Source: Morella rubra
Taxonomy: Eukaryota; Streptophyta; Magnoliopsida; Fagales; Myricaceae
Direction: 5' to 3'
Assembly: GCA_003952965.2 (NCBI GenBank)
Contig: CM025853.1
Span: forward strand, 33,577,300 to 33,641,299
DNA: 64,000 nucleotides
Positions 1 through 10,095 of the stretch are shown here, in pieces (position 1 is the stretch's first letter; every line of letters begins with the position of its first letter). The position numbers and the translations under genes were made by a program. Under the pieces are notes generated by a model that ran no database searches, was not told the DNA's origin, and worked only from the letters and a program-made list of their open reading frames with translations.

Positions 1-1344
1 ATTTTTATCCAGTTATGTTAAGTAGCACAATGCAATCTCTACGGGTAAAGTGCACCTTAGTTCATCTTTTATGTTGCCAAGGGGGATGGGCTTGGTAGAG
101 GGGGTGGGGGGGAGCCAACCAGAGTGGTGGCCCCTGTTCGCCCCTTCTTGCCTCCACCTGTGGAAGCTTCTATGGTCACGTTCAGAGAGAGTTGCTACAT
201 TGGTCACTCCCTTCCTTTTTTGCTTAGAAAAAAAAATAGTTTCATTCTAATAAATTAAAAAATTTATTCTATTTGAATTACAAGGTCTTCCATCTTTTCA
301 TTTACTTACGGGTTGAGAAACTATGTTTTTTTTTCTTAATCTTTTTATTTATTTGTGGGTTCTAGATCACAAAAATAACGAGGTGAGACTGTCTCGTTCT
401 AATTGAATATAAGTAAAGTTTTTTATAAGTTTAAAAGGAGGCTCAATATATAAGTGGTCACACGTTCAATCAAAATTTTTTTTTCTCTGGGTAAGTAAGT
501 AAATGTTTAATCTTAATTTCCAAATCTCCACGCGTTTGCATTCAGAAAATTATAAAAAAAATAAATTACGATATTATGCATAAGTGTATAAAATAGCAGA
601 GGAAAAATTATAACGCATAAGATAATGGTGGATGAAATTTTAATATCGGCAAGTTAGTGTGATATTTATCCTTCAAATTAATTCGTAAACTTTTTTCTCT
701 TAAATAAGTTTATGCTAGTGACATGTACTGATGTACAGTCATCAATCAAGATTATCTATAATTCTTCGTTTAAAATTGCATAATACAGTTCAAGTAAAGA
801 ATTACGTAGGATATGGTTAATCTCTATAAAAGTAAGTATAAATGTAGTAGAGTAACCTTTTTATTTATTTATAATAAAAAAACAAGATCCTTTTCTTACG
901 TAGAAAAGACATAAGAAATGAGACTGGGTTTGTTTTGCCCGAAATGTCTTCCGCTTCTCATGTATTAATTGAAAGAAAAGGTCCTTGAGTTTCTTCTATT
1001 ATAAAATATGGTCGTTCGGCTTAAAACCCAAGGAAAATGGTGTCGTATTAATATGCTACGTATTACCTGTCGATACGGTAAATAAATTTAAAAAAAAAAA
1101 AAAAAAGAAGCAAATCTGGGTCCCACAAAACCACTATAATAGCACGTATAGAAAGATCACGGCCGTTTATCTACCTCTCGCTCTCTCTTTCTCTACCTCT
1201 TTTGTCCTGCAAGGCTGCAACGTATACACATCTTTAGAAGTCAACGATTGCTTTGAAACGACGCCGTGTAACGCGTACAAAATTCGAGTGGGAGTAAAGT
1301 ATCTTCTAGTGCCGAAAAAAGAGGGGGTTCTTGGTGTTGGAAGC
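1..1344. other. AT-rich intergenic DNA upstream of the eIF4A-like gene
   Basis: No coding region could be supported here. The stretch is AT-rich with several poly(A)/poly(T) runs, and the last 200 bases presumably hold the promoter and leader of the gene starting at 1345. A short segment near 430-480 loosely resembles a tRNA-derived SINE promoter box but is too weak to call. Confidence 0.5.
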
Positions 1345-3663
1345 ATGGCGATAGACGCAGTCGAAGCTCCATCTCCTCCCTCTCATCCCCCTTCCTATTT
1401 TGGGTACCATTTAATTTTCTCGTGTTATGTGTTTGTTCTAGTTTTAGATTTCCACTAATTTCAAAGACTCTGTCTCTTGCAGTCAACAACGCCATTTCTA
1501 TGTAGCCGTGGACAGGCTCCAGTTCAAAATGGTGTTTCTCACTCAAATAAGTTGTCAATGTCACTGATATGAAGACATAAGAATCCAGCTCAAAATTTGG
1601 TCAAAAACAATTTACTCAATTTTGTTTATAAATGGGTCGCAGGAGACGCTGGTGGATTTATTGGGCGTAGCGGGACGGCGTCCGGGCCTGCCGATGGTCG
1701 TGTGCTGCAGCTCCCGCGACGAACTTGACGCCGTCTGCTCTACCGTCTCCAACCTCCCCTATATTTCTTTTGTCCCACTGGTACTGTTTGCTCTCTTGAT
1801 TTCTCGATAGTCTGCGCAATTGACATTGAAATTATGACACGCAGCCCTTTCAATTTACTGTTTCTCCGATTGTTACCGTCTCGGTGGTTCCAAAATCATA
1901 GCTTTGATTTGAGTTATCGCGGTGTCCTAATAACGGCCGATATCATGCTCGTTCTTGTTTTGTTCGTGTTACGTGTCGAATTGGGTAGGAGATTTCCCAG
2001 TTTCGGAATTTCTTTTTACTAGCTCCAGTGTTTCCCAAGCAAGTGAATTATTACTTAAATTGCGTGTTTATAGTATGAAACCTCGGAGCCCTTGCTTCTT
2101 AGAACTTTTGACCGTTTGCTAATCTGCCACGCACATTGCTTTATGTCTTCCAGTACAGTGACCTTGCTGAATCAGAAAGGGCTATAGTTTTGGAGAAATT
2201 TCGGCAGGCCACAACGAACTGGAGCCAAAATGTCAGTGTTCAATCAGGGGATGACAGTGAAAGTGGAAAAGATGAACAGAAGTCTCATATGGTAATTGTG
2301 ACCGATGTGTGCCTCCCCCATCTTTCTTCTGGGGAGTCGCCCATTTCTGCTCGTGTGCTGATAAATTATGAGTTGCCAACAAAGAAGGTGCAGTCCAGCC
2401 TTTCTTCGTAACTTAATATGTGGGACAATTCTGCGCCTTCATTTGTACAATCATGCTTTAAACTCTTGCAACGATCCTATAGACCTCTTGATTCAATAGA
2501 TTGCAATTGGAACGTCGACTTTTTGTTGTTTGTGGTATCATATGTTGAGCACCCCAGACTATCACATCTCCCAACAAATGAAATCTCCCGTGCAGTTTTT
2601 CACTCTTGATCTTCCAGTTGGAAGGATAATTGCAAAGGGTTATTCTATTATGAAAATTGGTTCTTTATCTCAGGTGAGCTATAATACCCAAGATGCCATA
2701 CAACATGGAAAGGCTAGCTGACAATAACATGCCTAATGTTTCGCCATGTGTATGTTTAACGGTCATAAGTCTAACATCCAAGGAAAAACCTTGCTTTTGT
2801 GGTATTTGATTTTCCATACAAAAGAACTCGAGTAATTCTTGTTTTTTGTACCTAGCCCAGTGTAGTAGTTTCTTGTTAAAGACTGCTGGATTTATATTCT
2901 CTTGTATCTATGATTTTTGTGCATCTGTTTTATTTGTTCCCAACTCTATGGTGTGAGCATTGATCGTAACACTGTTTTTCCATCTACTTACTGACTTGCA
3001 GGAAACGTATATGAGGCGCACGGCTTCTTGCTTGGCTGCAGGTTCTTTCACCCATGTCATAACATTTTGTTTGTCAGATGGGTAGGATGTCTGCACTCAC
3101 CATTGCTTCATTTGATTTGTGCAGATGGGATTGTAATCAATATGGTTGTTGGGGGTGAAGTGGTCATCCTCAAGCACATTGAAGATAGCAGCAGTCTTGT
3201 CATAGCTGAAATGCCTATAAATGTAAGTTCCTTGCTTACTTTCCGTTCCCTCTAGTGATATGTTAGAACTGGAGAAGAAGCTGGGAATTTACTCTCGGGT
3301 GGGGGGTGGGGGAACTGCAAAAAAAACATTTTGCCGTGGGGACGCATAAAACATTAAAAGAGCCAATTTTGAGGATCATCCCCAGGTCCGCGTCCCTGAG
3401 TTTCCTCTCTGGTTTGGATATGGCTTTGGTGGATATGAATCTAAAGCCCGATCAGCTGCATCTTATGTTGAGCGCTTACCCTTAACTTTGTCGATTAAAA
3501 GTTGACAGCCTTCAATAACACTACATTGCACTGGATCATTTTTATTTCGTGCATTTCGACTTAAGGATCTTTTTTTCACTGAGGTCTCGTGTCACCTGAT
3601 ATTTCTGTTGGCTATGAGATGATTTTAAAATGTGTTCTGTTGCAGATCTCCGAGATCTTGTGA
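1345..3663 (+). CDS. eIF4A/DEAD-box helicase-like protein, C-terminal RecA domain only
   Basis: Seven exons join in frame to 211 codons plus TGA: 1345-1403, 1483-1531, 1643-1780, 2154-2387, 3002-3041, 3125-3222 and 3646-3663, all with GT-AG borders and matching phases. The protein reads like the second RecA domain of a DEAD-box helicase. A strand-plus-CSSRDEL segment near residues 53-62 matches motif IV, an ESER..VLEKFR helix follows, VIVTD at about 129-133 matches motif V, and VLINYELPTKKETYMRR precedes a degenerate motif VI. The N-terminal RecA domain (Walker A, DEAD box, SAT) is absent, and the second motif VI arginine is replaced (RRTASCL), so ATP-dependent unwinding is unlikely. It ends in an eIF4A-like EMPINISEIL tail. 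Plants are recalled to have short eIF4A-like proteins of this type; the function is unknown to me. The start is the first ATG that splices in frame. Confidence 0.85.
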
Positions 3664-3871
3664 AGATGCTCGGTCTTTGGCAATGCCAGAAACATGTCGG
3701 AGGACTTTATTCCTTGTACTCTTTCTAATTGTTGAGGCACGATACATCATATTTACAGCGAGAGGCTCTGTAATAAGATTGATTGATTGATTGATTTTAT
3801 TTTATTTTTGAGTCTGGATTATTCGGCTCATGAAAATAGATAACAAAGTTATCTTGTACCTTATAGCCTAT
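3664..3871. other. 3' flank of the eIF4A-like gene with a short ATTG repeat
   Basis: This is the presumed 3' UTR and downstream flank. It contains a short GATT/ATTG microsatellite at about 3776-3796. No gene is seen. Confidence 0.5.
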
Positions 3872-5338
3872 GTTTGGATTAGGGCTGAAAATCGACCAGT
3901 CGGTTCGGTTTTGAGCCCAAACTGTGGGCCGAACCGACTGGTTCGGTTCTAATAATTCCCAACTGATGGCCGAACCGCTGGTTGGGAGAACCAGCCGGGC
4001 CGACCAGGTTCAGGGGTTGGCCCAGTTCGGTTAGTTTGGGAGAGAAAGCAGTGAATGCAATTCCTTTCTCAAGCTCCATGATCGTCTCAAACTTTTATTG
4101 TGGAAACTTGCATGGGACATCCTTCCTACTAGAGGTAAGGTGGCTGAAAGAATTGGTGGGAGTAGTGAGGAGGAGGATACTCTTTGTGGTCTCTATCAGT
4201 GTGGGGTAGAAACTAGCCAACATCTCTTACTAGATTGTGTATTTGCTAGAATTATCTGGCTTCAGTCTCCTTGGAAGATGGATTCCCAGGCTTATGCTCA
4301 TATGTCTATGCAGGAATGGGTTCATTGTATTATTGATCCAGTTGCTTTGCTTGGGCTTCCTACTAAGGAGATGCATCGCTTCCAAATTTTTGCCACAAAT
4401 ATGGCTGATTTAATATGGGCCCGCTAGGAATAAAAAAGTCCATGATGATAAGTCTACGGAGGTGTAGCTCCTTTCTAAACAGATTAATCGGCTTGCTCGA
4501 GAACACTTTGAAGCTTGGGAAACCAAAACATTAGTAGGGTGTCAAAGATGGCAACCTCCTCCTCCTAGGTTTATTAAAATAATTTCTGATTGTGCCATTC
4601 GAAAGGAATTTTTTGCGGTAGCAGCTATGCTTCGTAATTATCTTGGGCGAGTAGTGGGAGCTTGTGTGCAGAAAGTGGGGCCTAGTCATCCCTTGGTTGG
4701 AGAGGCAATGACAGCTCAAATGGGAGTTGAAAAAGCCAAGAATTGTGGTTGGGGGCGAGTAGTTCTGGAATGTGATTCTTCAGAAGTGGTGCGGGCTGTA
4801 AATTGTTTTCCTCTAATAACGGATTGGAGAATCAGCAATGTTGTTTCTAATATCCATCATCTTTTAGGTGATATGCAGGAGTGGAGGGCCGTATATGTTA
4901 ATCGTGGTGCAAATTCAGTTGCGCACCTTTTGGCTGTTGGGCCGCCTTAAAGATTTCTCTAGGAGGCTCCCTCGTTTTCATTGAGCATTTTTCGGATTTG
5001 TTTTGGTTTTATGAGGGGACTGATCTCCCTTGATTTGTTTCTTTCTTTTTTTGTTTCATGTTTTTTCGTTCCTGATATGAATAAAGTTGTTAAAAAAAAA
5101 AAGTGATTTTTCTCACTCAACTGGTGGCCTCAAAATAGCAAGATAAAGGAAACCAAAGGTGGAGGCTTTTTACTTAGTAGAAAGAGAAAGAAAGAGATCT
5201 TGGTGGAGGTGTGGGGCGATTAGGGTTTTAGGAGAGGGGTGAACTGTGAAGGAAAGGGGGGAGGGGGGAGTCAGTTTCTGGCTGATTTGGGTTTGAGCCA
5301 TCGATTTCGGCCAAAAAATGTACACCCCTAGTTTGGAT
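3872..5338. mobile_element. hAT-like non-autonomous DNA transposon with 8-bp TSD
   Basis: The element spans 3880-5330 and is flanked by a perfect 8-bp direct repeat, GTTTGGAT, at 3872-3879 and 5331-5338. Its ends are imperfect terminal inverted repeats: TAGGGCTGAAAAT on the left and, reverse-complemented, TAGGGGTGTACAT on the right. An 8-bp duplication with TAGGG.TG ends is typical of the hAT superfamily. Next to the left end is a GC-rich stretch with several GGTTCGGTT-like repeats (about 3898-4035). No transposase was recognised, so it is probably non-autonomous. A LINE fragment occupies much of its interior. Confidence 0.75.
4065..5102 (+). pseudogene. 5'-truncated LINE retrotransposon remnant (zf-RVT and RNase H)
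   Basis: Two protein-like segments in the same orientation identify a non-LTR retrotransposon 3' end. The first, about 4068-4427, reads LHDRLKLLLWKLAWDILPTR followed by CGxxQ..ETSQHLLLDCVFA and resembles the zinc-binding region after plant LINE reverse transcriptases. The second, 4627-4950, is RNase H type 1-like, with LECDSSEVV and the closing VNRGANSVAHLLA. The reading frame is broken between them (stop near 4426, further stops around 4460), so this is decayed. A LINE-type poly(A) tail follows at about 5091-5102. The reverse transcriptase and endonuclease are missing, consistent with 5' truncation on insertion. A target duplication could not be fixed. It lies wholly inside the hAT-like element and is therefore probably younger than it. 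Confidence 0.75.
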
Positions 5339-5370
5339 GTCAAGAATTTATTTTTAAAAAAATTCACAAT

Positions 5371-5486
5371 TATTTTTTCACTAACTTCAATATCTTTTTA
5401 CAAACTCTAAGAATTTTTTTATAAATTCCAACAATTTTTTTACAAAATTCAATACATTTTTATAAATTTTAATAACTTTTTCATCA
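5371..5486. repeat. Degenerate ~21-bp tandem repeat, about five units
   Basis: Successive blocks of the form TTTTTTTA(C/T)AAA(T/A)TTCAA(C/T)A recur with a period of about 21-22 bases and mismatches, directly downstream of the hAT-like element. No coding potential is seen. The flanking DNA to 6296 holds no gene I can support. Confidence 0.5.
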
Positions 5487-6296
5487 ATGAATTTACACTG
5501 CCTGAAAAAAAAAAATAATAATAATAAGCTCAGCCAAACTCGGCCTTAGACATCCAATGTAAGTTAAATGGATCTGTTTGTTTAGCCAGAATCGAGAAGG
5601 TATGCAGAGAAATAAAACATAATTGGGCTAATGGATAGGCCCATTCTAATTTAGAGACCCAATTCTAAAGGACTATATCGTGTCTTGGTTGCGCTTGGAC
5701 CGAGATTACTAGCATTGATTCCATTGAAGGGAAACCAAAGTGCTTCCATCCCCTTTGGCATAAGATGGCTGCGTAGCTCGATGGACTGTGCTTAACACTC
5801 TACATTCTTTTTTCATGGTTAGCGTGGGACTACAAAACGATAAACGAATCTGATCTCTTCCACGTTTCACGTCATCACCATGGATTTCCTGTCCGAGAGA
5901 GGTGTATACAAGCGGATACTCAAAAAAGAGCCAATGACTTTGTTTGTACATTTTCGTCGCTTTCTAATTATAGTTGGAGAACTCGTGTCCCTATCGCAGG
6001 TAGATGTTAGCAAATCTCTCTGTCGTTCTCTCTTACCCTTTTCACATAAAGGAAAAACATATTGAGAACTCACGTCTCTATGCCGTGTGGGACTTTTATG
6101 GAGAACAAAAATATGAAGGCGGTGGCTTGGGCTGTGGTGCCGTTTGCCTTTAGAGTCGTAGCCCACGAGACCAGAGAGGGAGAGAGAGACGTAGAGAGGG
6201 TGGGCTGTGGCTCTTCTGTTCTGCCATTTGTCGTAGGCGTGTACATAGGGAGAAAAAAAAAAGGTACTTAAGCTGTTTTTCCACCTTGACTCGTTA
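5487..6296. other. Gene-free stretch between transposons
   Basis: No recognisable gene. Short open frames on both strands around 5.7-6.27 kb lack homology that I can recognise and overlap one another. Confidence 0.4.
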
Positions 6297-6702
6297 GAGC
6301 ATTATTAGCAGTTTTTTCGTATCTGGATCTCTACTTTAATTAAAAAATATACTTATTTATTTTAACTATTAATTTTTTAAAAACATCCCCAGCTTCTCTA
6401 TTTTAATCATCTACTTTTACTATTTTATTAAAATATTATTTTTTAAAGATTTCTCTATTATTTTTTTAACATTTATTTTTTTGAATAGAGAGAGTAATGA
6501 AAGAGAAATTATATTATTATTTTAATATGAATAAGTGAACAGTGGTTATCTAAAAATAGATAACTACTGTTCACTTGTTTAATTTTTTTGTTAATTTTTG
6601 TTAAAATTGATAAGCTGCAAAATACACATTTTTAACTATTTGGCTATATTGGTTTTCTATTCTAGCCAAAAAGCTAGAATAACGAATCTACTAATAATGC
6701 TC
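6297..6702. mobile_element. MITE with GAGCATTATTAG terminal inverted repeats
   Basis: The left end GAGCATTATTAGCAG at 6297 matches the reverse complement of the right end (CTACTAATAATGCTC, ending 6702) at 14 of 15 positions. TA dinucleotides flank both ends (6295-6296 and 6703-6704). The roughly 406-bp interior is AT-rich and non-coding. In its centre (about 6533-6576) is an imperfect palindrome pairing AAGTGAACAGT with ACTGTTCACTT. The superfamily is unclear: a TA duplication suits Tc1/mariner (Stowaway), while the GAGCAT start is also seen in Tourist-like elements. Confidence 0.7.
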
Positions 6703-7030
6703 TAATGCTCAAAACAATGTGCCCACAAAAACCTCTTAAGAATTTCTTAGAGAAGTTGTTCTAAATTTGCTCTTTTTTACTCAAAAGCGTTGCTCTAACT
6801 CATAAATAGTTCTCCTAAAATTGTAGCCTCCTGATATGTGCACGAACCAATAAAAAAACAAGGGCTGCTTTTTTGCCTATGTCCCGAAATCAGGCCGCCT
6901 GTTTTGGGCAGTAGCACTGATCTGTGATTTCGTGACAGCTTTCCATGCTTTGGCATTTGCAGAGACTGCCACCAACTGTCTGGATACAGGATACCCTCCC
7001 AGAAAATGACGAACAACCCGCATTGCCACC

Positions 7031-7037
7031 TATATAT
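7031..7037 (+). promoter_or_regulatory. Candidate TATA box of the MATE gene
   Basis: TATATAT lies about 310 bases upstream of the chosen ATG at 7350. The intervening leader contains upstream ATGs, including a short frame from 7157 and a longer one from 7222 that overlaps the main start, which could reduce translation of the main frame. The assignment rests on motif and position only. Confidence 0.35.
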
Positions 7038-7349
7038 TTTGCTTGCATTCGCCTATTCCCCACCATTCTAAACCCAACCAACCGAGAGGCAGAGTAAGAG
7101 AGAGAGAGGGGAAGAAACACAGTAAGGTCTAGAAACTGTGGACTAAGAGTGAGATTATGAGAGCAAGAAAATCTCCTTCCTCCAATATTAATCTTGTTCC
7201 GGAAAAGTTGTCTCCTCTTCCTTGGGTTTGATTGCTGTCTTTTCACTATTGTCACTGTCTCTTGCTCTTCCTGGACAAAGCTTGAGCTCGAAGCCTCAAA
7301 CACAGTTTTGTCACCGACGACTTGAATTGGAAATTACTGTGTTTCCAAG

Positions 7350-8956
7350 ATGTACGAGGATGCACTTTCAGTCCCATCACTATCCTATTACAACTCGTCG
7401 AAATTGGACGAACGTGCTCAGAATGATGCATCACTTGTGGAACATGATTCTCAACGCTGCCAAGCCACTTTTTTAGACGTTAGTTTCGTGACGCTTTCTT
7501 GTAGTTTTCTTTGCATGCTCTGCTGTTGCATTCGTAGTGTCCTAATCTTAAACTCTCTGCCTCTGTCTCTCTGTCTCTTCCAGGTGGTCGAAGAGATCAA
7601 ACAGCTGTACGTCATAGCCATTCCCATGATAATTGCCGGCCTGTTCATTTACGGTAAATCTGCAGTATCAATGTTCTTCATGGGGAAGATAGGGAAGGAG
7701 ACGTTAGCTGGTGGCTCTCTCGCGATCAGCATAGCTAACATCTCCGGTTACTCTGTCATTTCCGGCCTTGCGATGGGCATGGAAGGGATATCTTCCCAAG
7801 CCTGCGGGGCCAAACAATGGCCTCTCATGGGTCAAACCCTCCAACGCACAATCATAATACTCAGTTTAGCCTGCATACCCATATCTTTCTTGTGGCTAAA
7901 CTTCGAGCCCATACTTCTATTTTGGGGCCAAGACCAGACCATTTCATCCATTGCCGCCACCTATCTTGCGTTCTCTCTTCCAGATCTCCTCTTTCAGTCC
8001 TTCATTAATCCTCTGAAAATCTACCTAAGAACCCAAAATATAACCCTCCCTCTCATGCTCAGCTCAGCTTTTTCTCTCGCCCTTCACGCAACCATTAACT
8101 GTTTCGTTGTTCATCATCTCAATCTGGGGATACGAAGCATTGCCTTGGCAGGCGCCTTAACAGACCTAAATCTTCTAGTCACGCTTTTGCTCTACATCTG
8201 CTTTTCTGGCTCCTGTAGAAAATCATGGCAAAGCTGGTCGCGTCAATGCTTCAAAGAATGGAAACCAATTATCGGCCAAGCCATTCCTAGTTGTATCTCG
8301 GTGTGCCTAGAGTGGTGGTGGTACGAGATAATGATACTCCTGTCAGGGACTCAGGGCTCTTCATAAACGCGGCTGAGGCGCTAGCCACCATGGGAATTCT
8401 TATACAGGCAACTGCACTCGTTTACAACGTCCCAATTGCACTGAACCAAGCTGTGTCAACCCGAGTCGGTAACGAATTAGGTGCTAACCAGCCCAACAAA
8501 GCGAAGAAGTCCTCCATTGTTGCCCTCTCATGCGCAATTTTCACTGGCCTCATAGCCATGTTCTTGATGCTCACCATGCGCCACAGTTGGGGTCGGTTAT
8601 TCACCACGGATAAAGCGATACTATCGCTAACAGCAGCGGCAATGCCGGTGGTGGGACTCTGTGAGCTAGGGAACTGCCCACAGACTACTATTTGTGGGGT
8701 ACTGAGAGGCAGTACCAGGCCTTCTTTGGGGGCTAATATCAACCTAGTATCATTCTATGGCGTTGGACTGCCCATTGCAGTTTTCCTGGCCTTTCCGATG
8801 GATCTAGGCTTATTGGGACTTTGGTTGGGCTTACTAGCCGCCCAGGTTGTGTGTGCTGCTATAATGGTGCTAGTGCTGATGAGAACAGATTGGGCGGTGC
8901 AAATTGACAGAGCCGAAGAGCTGACTGGTAATCATGGCGCACGTAGGAAATACTGA
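7350..8956 (+). pseudogene. MATE/DETOXIFICATION-family efflux carrier with an 8-bp frameshift
   Basis: MATE carriers export organic compounds using a proton or sodium gradient. The first exon (7350-7478) gives a 43-residue N-terminus. A 105-bp GT-AG intron follows, and the second exon (7584-8956) holds the whole membrane domain. Features include LPDLLFQSFINPLKIYLRTQ, the signature CLEWWWYEIMILLSG and STRVGNELGANQPNKAK, typical of the plant DTX48-like clade. At 8343-8356 the sequence reads TCAGGG-AC-TCAGGG. This 8-bp gain ends the first frame at 8366, while the second half continues in another frame to TGA at 8954-8956. Without those 8 bases the frame would give about 497 residues, a normal family length. 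As written it yields a half-length protein. It could be a true null allele, a transposon footprint or an assembly error. Confidence 0.85.
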
Positions 8957-9900
8957 AACCCTTGACTGTTTATTATCCGTCATGCTGCTAAATTAGCGGT
9001 CCAGAAAGTTCACACTTGGCTTATCATCCGAAGAGCTAGAAGGAGAAAAAAAGGAGTTCACAGTCCGCCTTTTTGTAATTTTGTTTTTTCTTCTCTCTTT
9101 TTTCCGCTACCCATAAAATTGTGTGTGTAGTTCCTTTAACCTGGATAGGTTTTATGTTCAGCCAAGTGGTACTGTGACTGCATGCACAGCCCATTCTGAA
9201 ATTACCAGTTTTAGTTGTTAAATTGTTTGCTTAAAAGTAGAAATCTTATTTTACATATTTGAAAGGAAAAAAAAAAAGAAAAGATGAAATCTCGTAGGCA
9301 TACCGAAAATAATCTTCAACTTTAATTGTCTCCATCAAGTGAGAAAAACTAGCAGAGTTCTTTTAGATTTTGGACCTAAATATTATTGGAATGTCGATTT
9401 CTAATTTTCATTTATATAAGTGAGCAGAAAAAAATCCTCCAACGACAAGATTGGACTCTTCTATCAGTCTATGGCGGTAATGGCTTATCTATCTGTTGGT
9501 TGAGATGTCGTCAGTCAGAATCTTCCTCAAGTCGGTTCAGTTTCAATATTTGTCGTATAGTGAAAGAAAAATGGCGCAAGTAAACTACAACCTTTTCAAA
9601 CCTTATCCCTCAAGACAATGTAGTACTCATGATGGCAACTGCAGTACGAAAAGGCTCCACGTGCTTTTCATGCATTCAATTACGTGAAAAAGCATATAGC
9701 TAGCACAAGACCGAAGAGATCTTATGCTCCAGCAGCCTCCGTGGGTAATGCAAAGCCTAATGCTCGTTAGCTTTTTTTTTGAGTCGGTCCGTCGAAATCC
9801 GTCGAAATCCGTCGAGAAAAGAAGAGAGCTGGTAGTGGTAGGGTCGAACTAGAAAAGTAAGTTGACTAACCAGTTGCCATGTCAAAACCACGGTTCTTTG
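8957..9900. other. 3' flank of the MATE gene and gene-free DNA
   Basis: No gene is supported. It includes a poly(A)-rich stretch around 9268-9282 and a short 10-bp tandem repeat (CCGTCGAAAT, about 2.5 units) at about 9789-9815. Confidence 0.4.
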
Positions 9901-9901
9901 G

Positions 9902-10095
9902 TGGCATTTGTTTGTTAAAATTTTAGATAATATTTTCAAAATTTTGATAATCTTTTACATATTAAGGTTTATTAAAATTTATGAAAAATTATAAAAATAT
10001 TAGAATGTATTAGTCTAGATATTAAAAATTTTGAAATATATTTAACTTACTCGAAATTTTAATATTTCAAAATATTAAGAAAACAAACGAAACTC
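9902..10095. mobile_element. AT-rich MITE-like element (AAAATTTT family)
   Basis: A left arm beginning near TTTGTTTGTTAAAATTTTAG is matched, in inverted orientation, by the right arm ending AAAACAAACGAAAC. The interior is made of repeated AAAATTTT-type blocks and is non-coding. Similar composition recurs at 10.56-10.71 kb and 16.52-16.72 kb, suggesting one dispersed family. No clear target duplication was found. Confidence 0.4.

Noticed and set aside
985..1458. 157-codon plus-strand frame covering the first eIF4A-like exon
   Set aside because: It only overlaps the true first exon in the same region. The upstream part contains a lysine run from poly(A) and no domain.
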